Below, piece by piece: positions 43,870 to 52,213 of a stretch of 64,000 nucleotides of DNA. The DNA is from Phenylobacterium glaciei (GTDB lineage: Bacteria; Pseudomonadota; Alphaproteobacteria; Caulobacterales; Caulobacteraceae), in NCBI RefSeq assembly GCF_016772415.1, contig NZ_JAGSGD010000001.1, positions 1,699,501 through 1,763,500 on the forward strand. Direction: 5' to 3'. Positions within the stretch are counted from its first letter, which is position 1. Every line of letters starts with the position of its first letter. A program made the position numbers and the translations under genes. The notes below the pieces were generated by a model that did not search any database, was not told the origin of the DNA, and was given only the letters and a program-made list of their open reading frames with translations.

Positions 43870-44220
43870 ATGTTCGCCACCCCCGCCTTCGCTCAGACCG
43901 CCGGCGCCGCCGCCGGCGGCGGCCCGCAGGAAATGTTGATGCAGTTCCTGCCGCTTATCGGCCTGGTCGTGCTGTTCTACTTCCTGATGATCCGCCCGCA
44001 GCAGCAGCGGATGAAGACCCACCAGGCGATGATCTCCAACGTGAAGCGCAACGACATCGTCGTGCTGAACTCCGGCGTCATCGGCAAGGTGGTCCGCGTC
44101 GAGGACAAGGAAGTCGGCGTCGAGATCGCCCAGGGCGTCAGCGTCAAGGTGGTCAAGTCGATGATCTCCGATGTCCGGGTCAAGGGCGAGCCCGCCCCGG
44201 CCAACGATTCCAAGGCCTGA
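43870..44220 (+). CDS. yajC: Sec translocon accessory subunit YajC
   Basis: 116 residues with one membrane helix (MQFLPLIGLVVLFYFLMIRP) followed by the family motif RPQQQRMKTHQAMISNVKRND and a small cytoplasmic domain (VVLNSGVIGKVVRVEDKEVGVEI). Works with SecDF in late steps of Sec export. The ATG at 43870 has GGAG five bases upstream. The N-terminal ATPAFAQTAG looks like a leftover signal-like stretch but is part of the usual alphaproteobacterial YajC. Confidence 0.93.
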   Translation: MFATPAFAQTAGAAAGGGPQEMLMQFLPLIGLVVLFYFLMIRPQQQRMKTHQAMISNVKRNDIVVLNSGVIGKVVRVEDKEVGVEIAQGVSVKVVKSMISDVRVKGEPAPANDSKA

Positions 44221-44231
44221 GAGCCCCGTAA

Positions 44232-45830
44232 ATGATCGCTCCGTCGCGCTGGAGAACGATCGCCGTCCTGTTGTCGGTGATCTTCGGCCTCCTGTTCAGC
44301 CTGCCCAACGTGCTTCCTCAGAAGACGCTCGACAGCCTGCCGAGCTTCTTCCCGCACAAGAAGCTGAACCTCGGCCTCGATCTCCAGGGCGGGTCCTACC
44401 TGCTGCTGGAGGTCGACACCAAGGCCCTGCGCGCCGAGAAGCTGACCAACCTCGTCGAGGACGTCCGCACCACCCTGCGTGAGGACAAGATCGAGTTCAC
44501 CGATCTGGGCCAGGTGGACGGCGCGGTCTCCGTGCGGATCACCGATCCCGCGCAACTGACCGAAGCCACCAACCTGCTGCGCAAGAACGTCGGCGCGCCG
44601 ATGGCCGGCGCCACCAGCGGCCGCGACGTGACGATCAGCGCCAGCGGCGACCAGCGCATCCGCCTGGTCTTCTCCGAACAGGCGCTGATCGCCGAGTCCG
44701 GCAAGGCGGTGGAGCAGTCCATCGAGATCATCCGCCGCCGGATCGACGAGCTGGGCACCAAGGAGCCGGACATCCGCCGTCAGGGCGTCGACCGCATCGT
44801 GGTCCAGGCGCCCGGCGAGAGCGATCCCACCAAGCTCAAGAACATCATCGGACAGACCGCCAAGCTCACCTTCCAGATGGTGGACGACAGCGTGACCCCG
44901 GCCGAGGCCGCCGCCGGCCGCGTACCCCCGGGCTCGCAACTGCTGCCCTACGAAGAGGGCGGCGCCCCGATCCTGATCAAGAAGCGCGCGCTCGTCACCG
45001 GCGAGATGCTGACCGACGCCCACCAGGGCTTCGACAGCCAGACCGGTCAGGCCGTGGTCAACTTCCGCTTCAACGGCCAGGGCGCCCGCCGGTTCGGCGA
45101 CGCCACGGCCCAGAACATCGGCAAGCGCTTCGCCATCGTACTGGACAACAAGGTGATCTCCGCGCCGGTCATCAACGGCGCCATCACCGGCGGTTCGGGC
45201 CAGATCAGCGGAAACTTCACTGCCGAGAGCGCCAACAACCTGGCGGTTCTACTCCGCGCCGGGGCGCTGCCGGCGCCCCTGAACGTCGAGCAGCAGAACA
45301 CCGTCGGCGCCGAACTGGGCGCGGACGCGGTCAAGGCCGGCGCCATCTCGCTCGCGGTCGGCGCCGTCGCGATCATCGTGTTCATCGTGCTGGCCTATGG
45401 CCTGTTCGGGGTGTTCGCGGCGCTGGCCCTGATCGTCAACATGCTGCTGATTTTCGGCATCATGTCGCTGTTCCAGTTCACCCTGACCTTCCCCGGCATC
45501 GCGGGGTTGATCCTGACCCTGGCCGTGGCGGTCGACGCCAACGTGCTGATCTATGAACGGGTGCGCGACGAGGCCCATGCGGGCCGATCTCCGATCTCCG
45601 CCCTCGAACACGGCTATCAGCGCGCGCTGGTGTCCATCCTCGACGCCAACATCACCAGCGCCATCTCGGCCCTGATCATGTTCCAGTTCGGGGCCGGCCC
45701 CATCCGCGGCTTCGCCCTGACCCTGCTGATCGGGGTGATCACCTCGGTGTTCACCGCCGTGGTCGGTACTCAACTGCTCATCGGCTGGTGGTTCCGCGCC
45801 ACGAAGCCGAAGACCCTGCCGATCGTTTGA
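44232..45830 (+). CDS. secD: Protein translocase subunit SecD
   Basis: 532-residue inner-membrane protein that uses the proton gradient to pull exported proteins across. Helix one is near residue 10-25; a large periplasmic domain follows (LNLGLDLQGGSYLLLEVDT, then IEIIRRRIDELGTKEPDIRRQG); the five-helix C-terminal part carries AVDANVLIYERVRDEAHAG, the SecD/F signature. secF starts 11 bases after its stop. Confidence 0.96.
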   Translation: MIAPSRWRTIAVLLSVIFGLLFSLPNVLPQKTLDSLPSFFPHKKLNLGLDLQGGSYLLLEVDTKALRAEKLTNLVEDVRTTLREDKIEFTDLGQVDGAVSVRITDPAQLTEATNLLRKNVGAPMAGATSGRDVTISASGDQRIRLVFSEQALIAESGKAVEQSIEIIRRRIDELGTKEPDIRRQGVDRIVVQAPGESDPTKLKNIIGQTAKLTFQMVDDSVTPAEAAAGRVPPGSQLLPYEEGGAPILIKKRALVTGEMLTDAHQGFDSQTGQAVVNFRFNGQGARRFGDATAQNIGKRFAIVLDNKVISAPVINGAITGGSGQISGNFTAESANNLAVLLRAGALPAPLNVEQQNTVGAELGADAVKAGAISLAVGAVAIIVFIVLAYGLFGVFAALALIVNMLLIFGIMSLFQFTLTFPGIAGLILTLAVAVDANVLIYERVRDEAHAGRSPISALEHGYQRALVSILDANITSAISALIMFQFGAGPIRGFALTLLIGVITSVFTAVVGTQLLIGWWFRATKPKTLPIV

Positions 45831-45841
45831 AGGTTATGCGC

Positions 45842-46786
45842 ATGCGTTGGCCCCTGATCACCCTTCTCCCGCGGGAATTCCACTTCAACTTCGTGGGGCT
45901 CGCGCCCTATGCGGCGGTGCTCTCGGCGATCCTCATCGTGCTCTCGGGCGTGTCCTTCTTCACCAAGGGCCTGAATATGGGCATCGACTTCGTCGGGGGG
46001 TCGCTGATCGAGATCCGCACGCCGGGCGATGCGCCCATCGGCAAGCTGCGCACGGCGCTGGCCGCCGCGGGGGGGGAGGACGCCAAGGTCCAGGCCCTGG
46101 GTGACAGCCACGGCGCCATGCTGTCGTTCCGCACCGCCGAGGACGTCAATGCGGTGGCCGGCGCCACCAAGATCCAGACCGCGCTGGCCGCCGAGTTCCC
46201 GGGCATCCAGTTCAAGAAGGTCGAGGTGGTCGGCGCCAAGGTCTCCGGCGAGCTGATCCAGGGCGGCTTCATGGCGCTCGGCATCGCCCTGGTGCTGATG
46301 CTCGGCTACATCTGGTTCCGCTTCCAGCTGCAGTTTGGCCTCGGCGCCGTGGTGGCCGTGTTCCACGACGTGCTGCTGACCCTGGGGGTGCTGTCGTTCA
46401 CCGGCTTCGAGTTCTCCATGACCTCGATCGCGGCCCTGCTGACGGTCATCGGCTATTCCATGAACGAGAAGGTCATCACCTTTGACCGGCTTCGCGAGAA
46501 CCTGCGCAAGTACAAGACAACCCCGCTGGCCGAGGTGATCAACAAGTCCGAGAACGAGCGTCTGTCGCGCACCCTGATCACCGGCTCGACGGCGATCCTG
46601 GCCCTGTCCGGCGCGCTCGTCCTGGGCGGTCCCGTCCTGCTGCCGTTGGTGTTCACCATGGTCTTCGGGATCATCATCGGCACCTATTCCTCCATCTATG
46701 TCGCCCTGCCGATCATCCTGCTGTGGGGTGTGAAGCGCGGCGACGACGCGGCCGAGCCGATGAAGCCGGCGGGCGCGCGGCCTTAG
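45842..46786 (+). CDS. secF: Protein translocase subunit SecF
   Basis: 314 residues. GAAGG (45829-45833) is eight bases before the ATG at 45842, which is preferred over the ATG at 45836. Motifs: GLNMGIDFVGGSLIEIRT, then helices and GYSMNEKVITFDRLRENLRKYK, the SecF counterpart of the SecD signature. The stop codon TAG (46784-46786) is part of the left arm of an inverted repeat. Forms the SecDF-YajC complex. Confidence 0.95.
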   Translation: MRWPLITLLPREFHFNFVGLAPYAAVLSAILIVLSGVSFFTKGLNMGIDFVGGSLIEIRTPGDAPIGKLRTALAAAGGEDAKVQALGDSHGAMLSFRTAEDVNAVAGATKIQTALAAEFPGIQFKKVEVVGAKVSGELIQGGFMALGIALVLMLGYIWFRFQLQFGLGAVVAVFHDVLLTLGVLSFTGFEFSMTSIAALLTVIGYSMNEKVITFDRLRENLRKYKTTPLAEVINKSENERLSRTLITGSTAILALSGALVLGGPVLLPLVFTMVFGIIIGTYSSIYVALPIILLWGVKRGDDAAEPMKPAGARP

Positions 46787-46835
46787 AGCATGTCAGGCGC
46801 AAGTGGGCACCGGTTCGCCGCCCGGACATGCTCTA
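46784..46835. repeat. Hairpin element overlapping the secF stop
   Basis: TAGAGCATGTC (46784-46794) and GACATGCTCTA (46825-46835) are perfect 11-base inverted repeats around a 30-base loop containing ACCGGTTCG. Elements of this look are widespread between genes in alphaproteobacteria. It could end the secDF transcript, though no T-run follows. Confidence 0.6.
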
Positions 46836-46847
46836 AATTCAAGAAGG

Positions 46848-46899
46848 TAGACCCTTTTTATCCGGTCAGGTTGATTCAACCTGACCCGGAAAGGGTCTA
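46848..46899. repeat. Second adjacent hairpin element before the Mth938 gene
   Basis: TAGACCCTTT (46848-46857) pairs with AAAGGGTCTA (46890-46899). Inside, CAGGTTGATTCAACCTG forms a second palindromic stem flanked by CCGG. The element ends five bases before the GTG start of the next gene and may affect its translation. Confidence 0.6.
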
Positions 46900-46903
46900 G
46901 ATC

Positions 46904-47263
46904 GTGGCCCGCGACGCGCCCTCCATCGACGCCTATGGCGACGGCGGGTTCCGTCTGTCGGGCGCGCGCCACGAGGGCTCGGTGCTGATCGTCCAGGACC
47001 TGGCCCAGGCCTGGCCGGTGGCCAGCCTCGCTGAGCTGACTCCCGAGAGCCTGTCGGCGGTGCTGGACGCCGGCCTGCGGGAGGTGGAGTTCGTGCTTCT
47101 GGGCATGGGGGCCGCCAACGCCCTGCCGCCCAAGGCGGTGCGCGAGGCCCTGTCGGCGGCCGGCATCGGGCTGGAGTTCATGGACACCCCCACGGCGGCG
47201 CGGATGTACAATGTGCTCACCGCCGAAGGCCGCAGGCTCGCCGCCGCCCTGATCGCGATCTAA
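46904..47263 (+). CDS. Mth938-domain protein (NDUFAF3-like)
   Basis: 119 residues from GTG 46904. The whole protein is one Mth938-like (DUF498) domain: IDAYGDGGFRLSGARHEGSV, VEFVLLGMGAANALPPKAVR and GIGLEFMDTPTAARMYNVL are the recognisable parts. The mitochondrial relative NDUFAF3 assembles respiratory complex I, and the gene commonly sits next to secF in alphaproteobacteria (recalled from the literature). The role here is inferred. The ribosome site is replaced by the right arm of a hairpin. Confidence 0.82.
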   Translation: MARDAPSIDAYGDGGFRLSGARHEGSVLIVQDLAQAWPVASLAELTPESLSAVLDAGLREVEFVLLGMGAANALPPKAVREALSAAGIGLEFMDTPTAARMYNVLTAEGRRLAAALIAI

Positions 47264-47289
47264 GCTCTTCTTTCAGGTAGAGAGCCGCC

Positions 47290-48243
47290 ATGCAGACCGT
47301 CCGGCTGGGCCGAACCAACGCCATCGTCAGCGCCGCGGGGCTGGGTTGTGGCGGCCATTCCCGACTGGGCATGGCCGGCGGCGCGAGCGCACAGGAGGCG
47401 TCGCGCGTGGTCAGCGCCGCCATCGACCTCGGGATCACCTTCATCGACACCGCCCGGCTGTACGGCACCGAGGAGGCCGTGGGCCTTGGCGTGAAGGGGC
47501 GCCGAGGCGAGGTCTTCATCTCCACCAAGGCCAGCCCCACCGGCGGCGGTCCTGGTCGCGACGGGGAGCTGATCACGCCAGACGCCCTCACCGAGAGCCT
47601 GGAGGGCAGCCTTAAGCGGCTGGGGACCGACCATGTCGATCTGTTCAATCTGCATGGGGTGACGCTGCCTCACTACGAGGCCTGCGTGGAGACCCTGCTG
47701 CCGGAGCTGAAGCGCCAGCAGGCCTTGGGCAAGATCAGGCACATCGGCGTCACCGAGGCGTTTGGCGCCGACACTCGCCACGCCATGCTGGCCCGCGCCA
47801 TGCCCGAGGCCTTGTTCGACGTGGCCATGGTGGGCTTCAACCTGCTGAACCCCTCCGCGCGGCGCACGGTGTTCCCACAGGCCTTGGCCCACGATATCGG
47901 CACGCTGATCATGTTCGCGGTGCGCCGGGCGCTGAGCAACCCTGAGGCCCTGCGCGACACCGTCGCCAAACTGCTGGCCAGCGGCGAGGTGGTGGCGGGC
48001 AGCGTCGATCCCGCCGATCCGTTGAAGTTCCTGCGCGATCATCTGGAGATCGGCTCGGAGGTCGAGGCCGCCTACCGCTTCTGCCGCCATGAGCCGGGGG
48101 CCCATGTCATCCTCACCGGCACCGGCAGCATCGACCATCTGAAGGCCAATATCGCCGCCATCCATGCGCCACCTTTGCCCCCTGAGATTTCAGCCAAGCT
48201 GGAGGCGATTTTTGGCGCTGTGGAGAGCGTGTCGGGCAACTAG
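47290..48243 (+). CDS. Aldo/keto reductase
   Basis: 317-residue TIM-barrel NADPH oxidoreductase. Start TVRLGRTNAIVSAAGLGCGG, active-site Asp in ITFIDTARLYGTEEAVGLG with Tyr in the same motif, catalytic-type Lys in VFISTKASP, and His in DHVDLFNLHGV. The C-terminal ILTGTGSIDHLKANIAAIH binds cofactor phosphate. Substrate unknown. AGGTAG upstream of the ATG is a moderate ribosome site. Confidence 0.87.
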   Translation: MQTVRLGRTNAIVSAAGLGCGGHSRLGMAGGASAQEASRVVSAAIDLGITFIDTARLYGTEEAVGLGVKGRRGEVFISTKASPTGGGPGRDGELITPDALTESLEGSLKRLGTDHVDLFNLHGVTLPHYEACVETLLPELKRQQALGKIRHIGVTEAFGADTRHAMLARAMPEALFDVAMVGFNLLNPSARRTVFPQALAHDIGTLIMFAVRRALSNPEALRDTVAKLLASGEVVAGSVDPADPLKFLRDHLEIGSEVEAAYRFCRHEPGAHVILTGTGSIDHLKANIAAIHAPPLPPEISAKLEAIFGAVESVSGN

Positions 48244-48303
48244 CAGCCTCCGGTGAAACTGCGTATAGCTAAGCGTCAGGGCAGGAATCGTAGAGGCATA
48301 CCC

Positions 48304-48909
48304 ATGGCTGGACTACTCGCAAATCTTCGCAACACCATCCTCGTGAGCTTCGTGCTCGCGCTGATCATCATCGCCGGCTACTTCAGCCATTACGGCTCGG
48401 CCGACGCCATCTTCTTCCAGGCGGTGTTCCGCTTCATCCACGTCCTCTGCGGCATCATGTGGATCGGCCTGCTGTACTACTTCAACTTCGTCCAGATCCC
48501 GCAGATGGCCAAGATCCCGGCCGAGCTGAAGCCGGCGGTCTCCAAGTTCATCGCCCCGGAGGCGCTGTTCTGGTTCCGTTGGGCCGCGCTGCTGACCTGG
48601 GTCGCCGGTGTGATCCTCGCCCTCAACCGCGGCTACCTTGTCCAGGCCTTCACGCTCGGCGCGACCGAGGGTTTCGCCGACGTCGGCCACATCTTCATCG
48701 GCATGGGCATGTGGCTCGCCACCGTGATGTTCTTCAACGTCTGGGTGTTCATCTGGCCGAACCAGAAGATCGCGCTGGGCATCGTGGAAGCCGACGCCGA
48801 CGCCAAGGCCAAGGCGGGCCGCACGGCGATGCTGTTCTCACGGACCAACACGCTGCTGTCGATCCCGATGCTGGTCACCATGACCATGAGCCAGACCATC
48901 TTCGGCTAA
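48304..48909 (+). CDS. PuuD-like (urate hydroxylase N-domain) membrane protein
   Basis: 201 residues from ATG 48304 with about five hydrophobic helices: LVSFVLALIIIAGYFSHYG, FRFIHVLCGIMWIGLLYYFNF, FRWAALLTWVAGVILALNRG, IFIGMGMWLATVMFFNVWVF, and a weaker C-terminal one. The FxHVLxGIMWIGLLYYFN segment resembles the membrane half of urate hydroxylase PuuD (DUF989). The cytochrome c domain of PuuD is absent here, and no purine-degradation genes are near. His residues in helices could bind heme. A strong terminator follows. Confidence 0.68.
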   Translation: MAGLLANLRNTILVSFVLALIIIAGYFSHYGSADAIFFQAVFRFIHVLCGIMWIGLLYYFNFVQIPQMAKIPAELKPAVSKFIAPEALFWFRWAALLTWVAGVILALNRGYLVQAFTLGATEGFADVGHIFIGMGMWLATVMFFNVWVFIWPNQKIALGIVEADADAKAKAGRTAMLFSRTNTLLSIPMLVTMTMSQTIFG

Positions 48910-48932
48910 CCCCGAGGAGCAGGTACAATCGG

Positions 48933-48964
48933 AAGGCCCGCCCCAACCGGCGGGCCTTTTGCTT
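48933..48964 (+). terminator. Rho-independent terminator
   Basis: AAGGCCCGCC (48933-48942), a 6-base loop, GGCGGGCCTT (48949-48958) followed by TTGCTTTT. A perfect 10-base stem 24 bases after the PuuD-like gene stop. The next gene starts 12 bases later, so its promoter must lie within or before this hairpin, or read-through occurs. Confidence 0.82.
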
Positions 48965-48975
48965 TTGCGAACCCC

Positions 48976-49674
48976 ATGTCCGAAGATGACGCCCACGATC
49001 CGAACGACCTCGACGCCCTGGTGGGCCGCGTCGATCCCGACCGCTGGCTGTCCAGCCGGTTCATTTCAGACGCCCAGGCCCGCGCCGACGTCATCGCCCT
49101 CTATGCCTTCGACCATGAGTTGGCCCGCGCGCCCCGCGTCGCCTCCAACCCGCTGATGGGCGAGATCCGCCTGACCTGGTGGAACGAGGTGCTGGACGAG
49201 GTGTTCGAGGGGCGCACGGTGCGCAAGCATCCCACGGCGCTCGCGCTCGCCGCCGCCATCGGCCGCCACGGCCTGCAGCGGCCCCGCCTGGAGGCGATGA
49301 TCGACGCCCGCTATCGCGAGCTAAGCGCCGAGCCCATGAAGCTGGGGGAGGCCCTGGAATGGGCCGACGGCACGGCGGGAAACGCCGCGATCCTGGCGGC
49401 GAAGATGCTGGATCCCGATGCCGATGAGGGTAGGGCCCTGGCCGGTGGCCGCGCCTGGGCCATTGGGCGGCTGATCGGCACGGCGGGTCTCGCGGGGCCT
49501 GATGTGGGGCCGATCCTGGAGCGGGCGCTCAAGGACGCCGCCGGCCTGTCGGTCCCGGCCTTCCCGGCTATCGCCCACGCGACGCTCGCGCGCACCCGCG
49601 CCAACGGCCGCAAGCCCTCGGAACTGGAGACCTGCCTGCGCCTGTTCCTGGCCGTGGCGCGCGGCAAGGTCTGA
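48976..49674 (+). CDS. Squalene/phytoene synthase-like protein lacking Asp-rich motifs (NDUFAF6-like)
   Basis: 232 residues with the all-helical trans-prenyltransferase outline: VIALYAFDHELARAPRVAS, MGEIRLTWWNEVLDEVFEG and LEAMIDARYRELSAEPM. True synthases have DxxxD magnesium-binding motifs and are near 280-300 residues; here the first site reads FDHELAR and the second WADGTAGNA, so catalysis is unlikely. This matches the branch containing the complex I assembly factor NDUFAF6. With the Mth938 gene two kilobases upstream, a role in respiratory complex assembly is plausible but unproven. The C-terminus is shorter than in the enzymes. Confidence 0.72.
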   Translation: MSEDDAHDPNDLDALVGRVDPDRWLSSRFISDAQARADVIALYAFDHELARAPRVASNPLMGEIRLTWWNEVLDEVFEGRTVRKHPTALALAAAIGRHGLQRPRLEAMIDARYRELSAEPMKLGEALEWADGTAGNAAILAAKMLDPDADEGRALAGGRAWAIGRLIGTAGLAGPDVGPILERALKDAAGLSVPAFPAIAHATLARTRANGRKPSELETCLRLFLAVARGKV

Positions 49675-49677
49675 GGC

Positions 49678-51087
49678 CTATTCTGCGGCGATCCTGGTTC
49701 CGCCGGTGACCCAGGTCTCCAGGTCGGCCAGGGCGCGCTCGCCCACCGCCAGTTTTTTGCCGCGGCTCTTCTCCTTGGCGCCCAGCCGGCGGCCGGCCTC
49801 ATCGCGCTTGGCGATGCCTTCGACCGGCGGCAGCAGGCCGTAGTTGATGTTCATCGGCTGGAAGCTGCCCTTGCCGCCCTCCAGGTGGCCGCCGGTGATG
49901 TGACCCACCAGGGCGCCCAGGGCCGTAGTGGCCGGCGGCGCCTCAATGGGCGCCCCCAGACGTTCGGCGGCGGCCAGGCGGCCGGCCAGCAGGCCCATGG
50001 CCGCGCTCTCGACGTAGCCTTCGACCCCGGTGACCTGGCCGGCGAACCGCAGGCGCGGCTGCAGCTTCAGGCGCAGTTGCGCATCCAGCAGCTTGGGACT
50101 GTTGAGGAAGGTGTTGCGGTGCAGGCCGCCGAGGCGCGCGAACACCGCCTTCTCCAGGCCCGGGATCGTGCGGAAGATGTCGCTCTGGGCGCCGTGCTTC
50201 AGCTTGGTCTGGAACCCCACCATGTTCCACAGCGTGCCCAGCGCATTGTCCTGGCGCAACTGGACGATGGCGTAGGCCTTCTCCTGCGGATTGTGTTCGT
50301 TGGTCAGGCCGACGGGCTTCATGGGGCCGTGGCGCAGGGTCTCGCGGCCGCGCTCGGCCATCACCTCGATGGGCAGGCAGCCGTCGAAATAGGGGACGTT
50401 CTCCCAGTCCTTGAATTCGCTCTTCGGTCCTTCCAGCAGGGCGTCGATGAAGGCCTCGTACTGATCCTTGTCGAGCGGGCAGTTGATATAGGCCGCCGCG
50501 TCGCCGCCGGGGCCTTCCTTGTCGTAGCGCGACTGACGCCAGGCCACGCCCATGTCGATGGACTCGAAGTTCACGATGGGGGCGATGGCGTCGAAGAACG
50601 ACAGCTCGCCTTCGCCGGTGAGCGTCAGGATCGCCGCCGACAGGGCCGGCGAGGTGAGGGGGCCGGTGGCCACGATCACGCTGTCCCAGACGGTGGGCGG
50701 CAGGCCGGCCACTTCCTCACGCGCGATGGTGACGTTGGGGTGGGCCTCCAGCCGGGCGGTGACCGCCTGGGAGAAGCCGTCGCGGTCCACGGCCAGGGCG
50801 CCCCCGGCCGGCACCTGGTGGGCGTCGCCGCAGGACATGATGATGGAGTCCAGCCGCCGCATCTCGGCGTGCAGCAGGCCCACGGCGTTGCCGGTCCAGT
50901 CGTCGGCCCGGAAGGAGTTCGAACAGACCAGCTCAGCCAGGCCGTCGGTGTGGTGGGCGTCGGTGCCGCGCACGGGGCGCATCTCGTGCAGGATCACCGG
51001 CACGCCGGCCTGGGCGATCTGCCAGGCGGCTTCCGAACCGGCGAGGCCGCCGCCGATCACATGGACTGGGTCAATCTTGATGCTCAT
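49678..51087 (-). CDS. trmFO: Methylenetetrahydrofolate--tRNA-(uracil-5-)-methyltransferase TrmFO
   Basis: Folate- and FAD-dependent enzyme that makes m5U54 in tRNA. 469 residues. [19 protein letters not shown] binds [24 protein letters not shown] holds the conserved Cys; [18 protein letters not shown] with the second Cys and [18 protein letters not shown] are further signatures. Convergent with the squalene-synthase-like gene, with only three bases between the stops. Confidence 0.95.
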   Translation of the reverse strand: MSIKIDPVHVIGGGLAGSEAAWQIAQAGVPVILHEMRPVRGTDAHHTDGLAELVCSNSFRADDWTGNAVGLLHAEMRRLDSIIMSCGDAHQVPAGGALAVDRDGFSQAVTARLEAHPNVTIAREEVAGLPPTVWDSVIVATGPLTSPALSAAILTLTGEGELSFFDAIAPIVNFESIDMGVAWRQSRYDKEGPGGDAAAYINCPLDKDQYEAFIDALLEGPKSEFKDWENVPYFDGCLPIEVMAERGRETLRHGPMKPVGLTNEHNPQEKAYAIVQLRQDNALGTLWNMVGFQTKLKHGAQSDIFRTIPGLEKAVFARLGGLHRNTFLNSPKLLDAQLRLKLQPRLRFAGQVTGVEGYVESAAMGLLAGRLAAAERLGAPIEAPPATTALGALVGHITGGHLEGGKGSFQPMNINYGLLPPVEGIAKRDEAGRRLGAKEKSRGKKLAVGERALADLETWVTGGTRIAAE

Positions 51088-51220
51088 GCGTGGCTAAGTA
51101 GCAACGATTGGCGCGGATCGCGAGGGAGGCCTTGCGGCGCGAGAGCCGCAACCGCAAAGATCGCAGCCAAAGGGACGGCCGACTCGTTTGAACGTTCACA
51201 CGGGCGGCCAGAGGACAGAC

Positions 51221-52063
51221 ATGACCAAGTTTTCGCCGAGCGACTCGGCGCTGGAAGGCTTCAGAATTACGCGCGAGCGGCCGGGGACGATCCTGGCCTG
51301 GAGCCTGGTCTACTTCCTTGGGATCATGGTGATCGCCATGATCATGGTCACCGCGCTCGGCCCCGACTTCATCAAGTTCGTGCAGAAGGGCGGGCTGGAG
51401 TCCGGCGACGCGGGCGCCTATGGCGCGGTCCTGCGCCAGCACCAGGTCGCCTTCCTGGCCATCATCGTCATCTCGATCTTCCTGCTGTCGGTGCTGATGG
51501 GCGGCATCTACCGCCTGGCCCTGCGGCCGTCGGAAAAGGGCATCGCCCACCTGCGGCTCGGCGCCGACGAACTGCGGCTGACCGTGGTGAACCTGGCCCT
51601 GTTTTCGGTGGGGGTGCTGTTCCTGGTGCTGACCTTCGGCGCGGCCAAGCTGGGCGGGCCTTTCGGTGTGCTGGTCAGCCTGGCCCTGGCCGTGGCGATG
51701 ATCTGGGCCGGGGTGCGGCTGTTGTTGGCCACGCCCATGACCTTCGCCGAGCATCGCATCGCCATCCTCGACTCCTGGCGGCTCACCAAGGGCCACTTCT
51801 GGAGCCTGTTCGGGATGACCATCCTGGCCATCATCTTCTACATCATGGTCTGGCTGCTGTTTTCGATCATCAGCTACGCCACGGTCGCCATCGCCGGCGG
51901 CAACGAGGCGATCTCCAACCCCGCCAACCTCGCGCCCCTGGCCATCGTGGCTTTCATCGCCACCCTTATGGTGCAGCTGCTGCTGCCGATCCTGCAGGTG
52001 GTGATGATCTATTCGCCCCTGGCCGAGGCCTACCGCGAACTGACGGGCGCTCCGCGGGGCTGA
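51221..52063 (+). CDS. Multi-pass membrane protein of unknown function
   Basis: 280 residues from ATG 51221 (AGAGGAC upstream), with six predicted helices: LAWSLVYFLGIMVIAMIMVT, VAFLAIIVISIFLLSVLMGG, VVNLALFSVGVLFLVLTFGA, FGVLVSLALAVAMIWAGVRL, MTILAIIFYIMVWLLFSII and IVAFIATLMVQLLLPILQVV. The arrangement resembles DUF4013/YIP1-like or glycerophosphodiester-phosphodiesterase membrane domains, but I cannot name the family with confidence. The segment MTFAEHRIAILDSWRLTKGHFWS is a typical helix-loop of such proteins. Divergent from trmFO. Confidence 0.6.
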   Translation: MTKFSPSDSALEGFRITRERPGTILAWSLVYFLGIMVIAMIMVTALGPDFIKFVQKGGLESGDAGAYGAVLRQHQVAFLAIIVISIFLLSVLMGGIYRLALRPSEKGIAHLRLGADELRLTVVNLALFSVGVLFLVLTFGAAKLGGPFGVLVSLALAVAMIWAGVRLLLATPMTFAEHRIAILDSWRLTKGHFWSLFGMTILAIIFYIMVWLLFSIISYATVAIAGGNEAISNPANLAPLAIVAFIATLMVQLLLPILQVVMIYSPLAEAYRELTGAPRG

Positions 52064-52080
52064 GCCGCAACTTCCTAGAT

Positions 52081-52205
52081 CGTCATCCCCGGGCTTGTCC
52101 TGGGGACCCATGATCTCCGTCTGTCCGCAGATCGCGCGGCGGACGCCGTGGGCGCTTGCTGATGCTCGGAGATCATGGGTGGCCGGGACAAGCCCGGCCA
52201 TGACG
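52081..52205. repeat. Fold-back repeat (family A, copy 3), 125 bp
   Basis: Left arm CGTCATCCCCGGGCTTGTCC, right arm complement CGTCATGGCCGGGCTTGTCC; both continue to ACCCATGATCTCC. The arms differ at the hairpin ends, but in each arm the change is compensated, so CCCC pairs with GGGG and GGCC with GGCC. It lies between the membrane protein and the GST gene. The frame reading MAGLVPATHD across the right arm is not treated as a gene. Confidence 0.85.
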
Positions 52206-52213
52206 ACAAGGGG

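Noticed and set aside
51071..52201. Minus-strand frame starting MAGLVPATHD across the family A repeat
   Set aside because: MAGLVPATHD is the reading of the repeat arm, a well-known false gene in alphaproteobacteria, and the frame runs opposite a clear membrane-protein gene.
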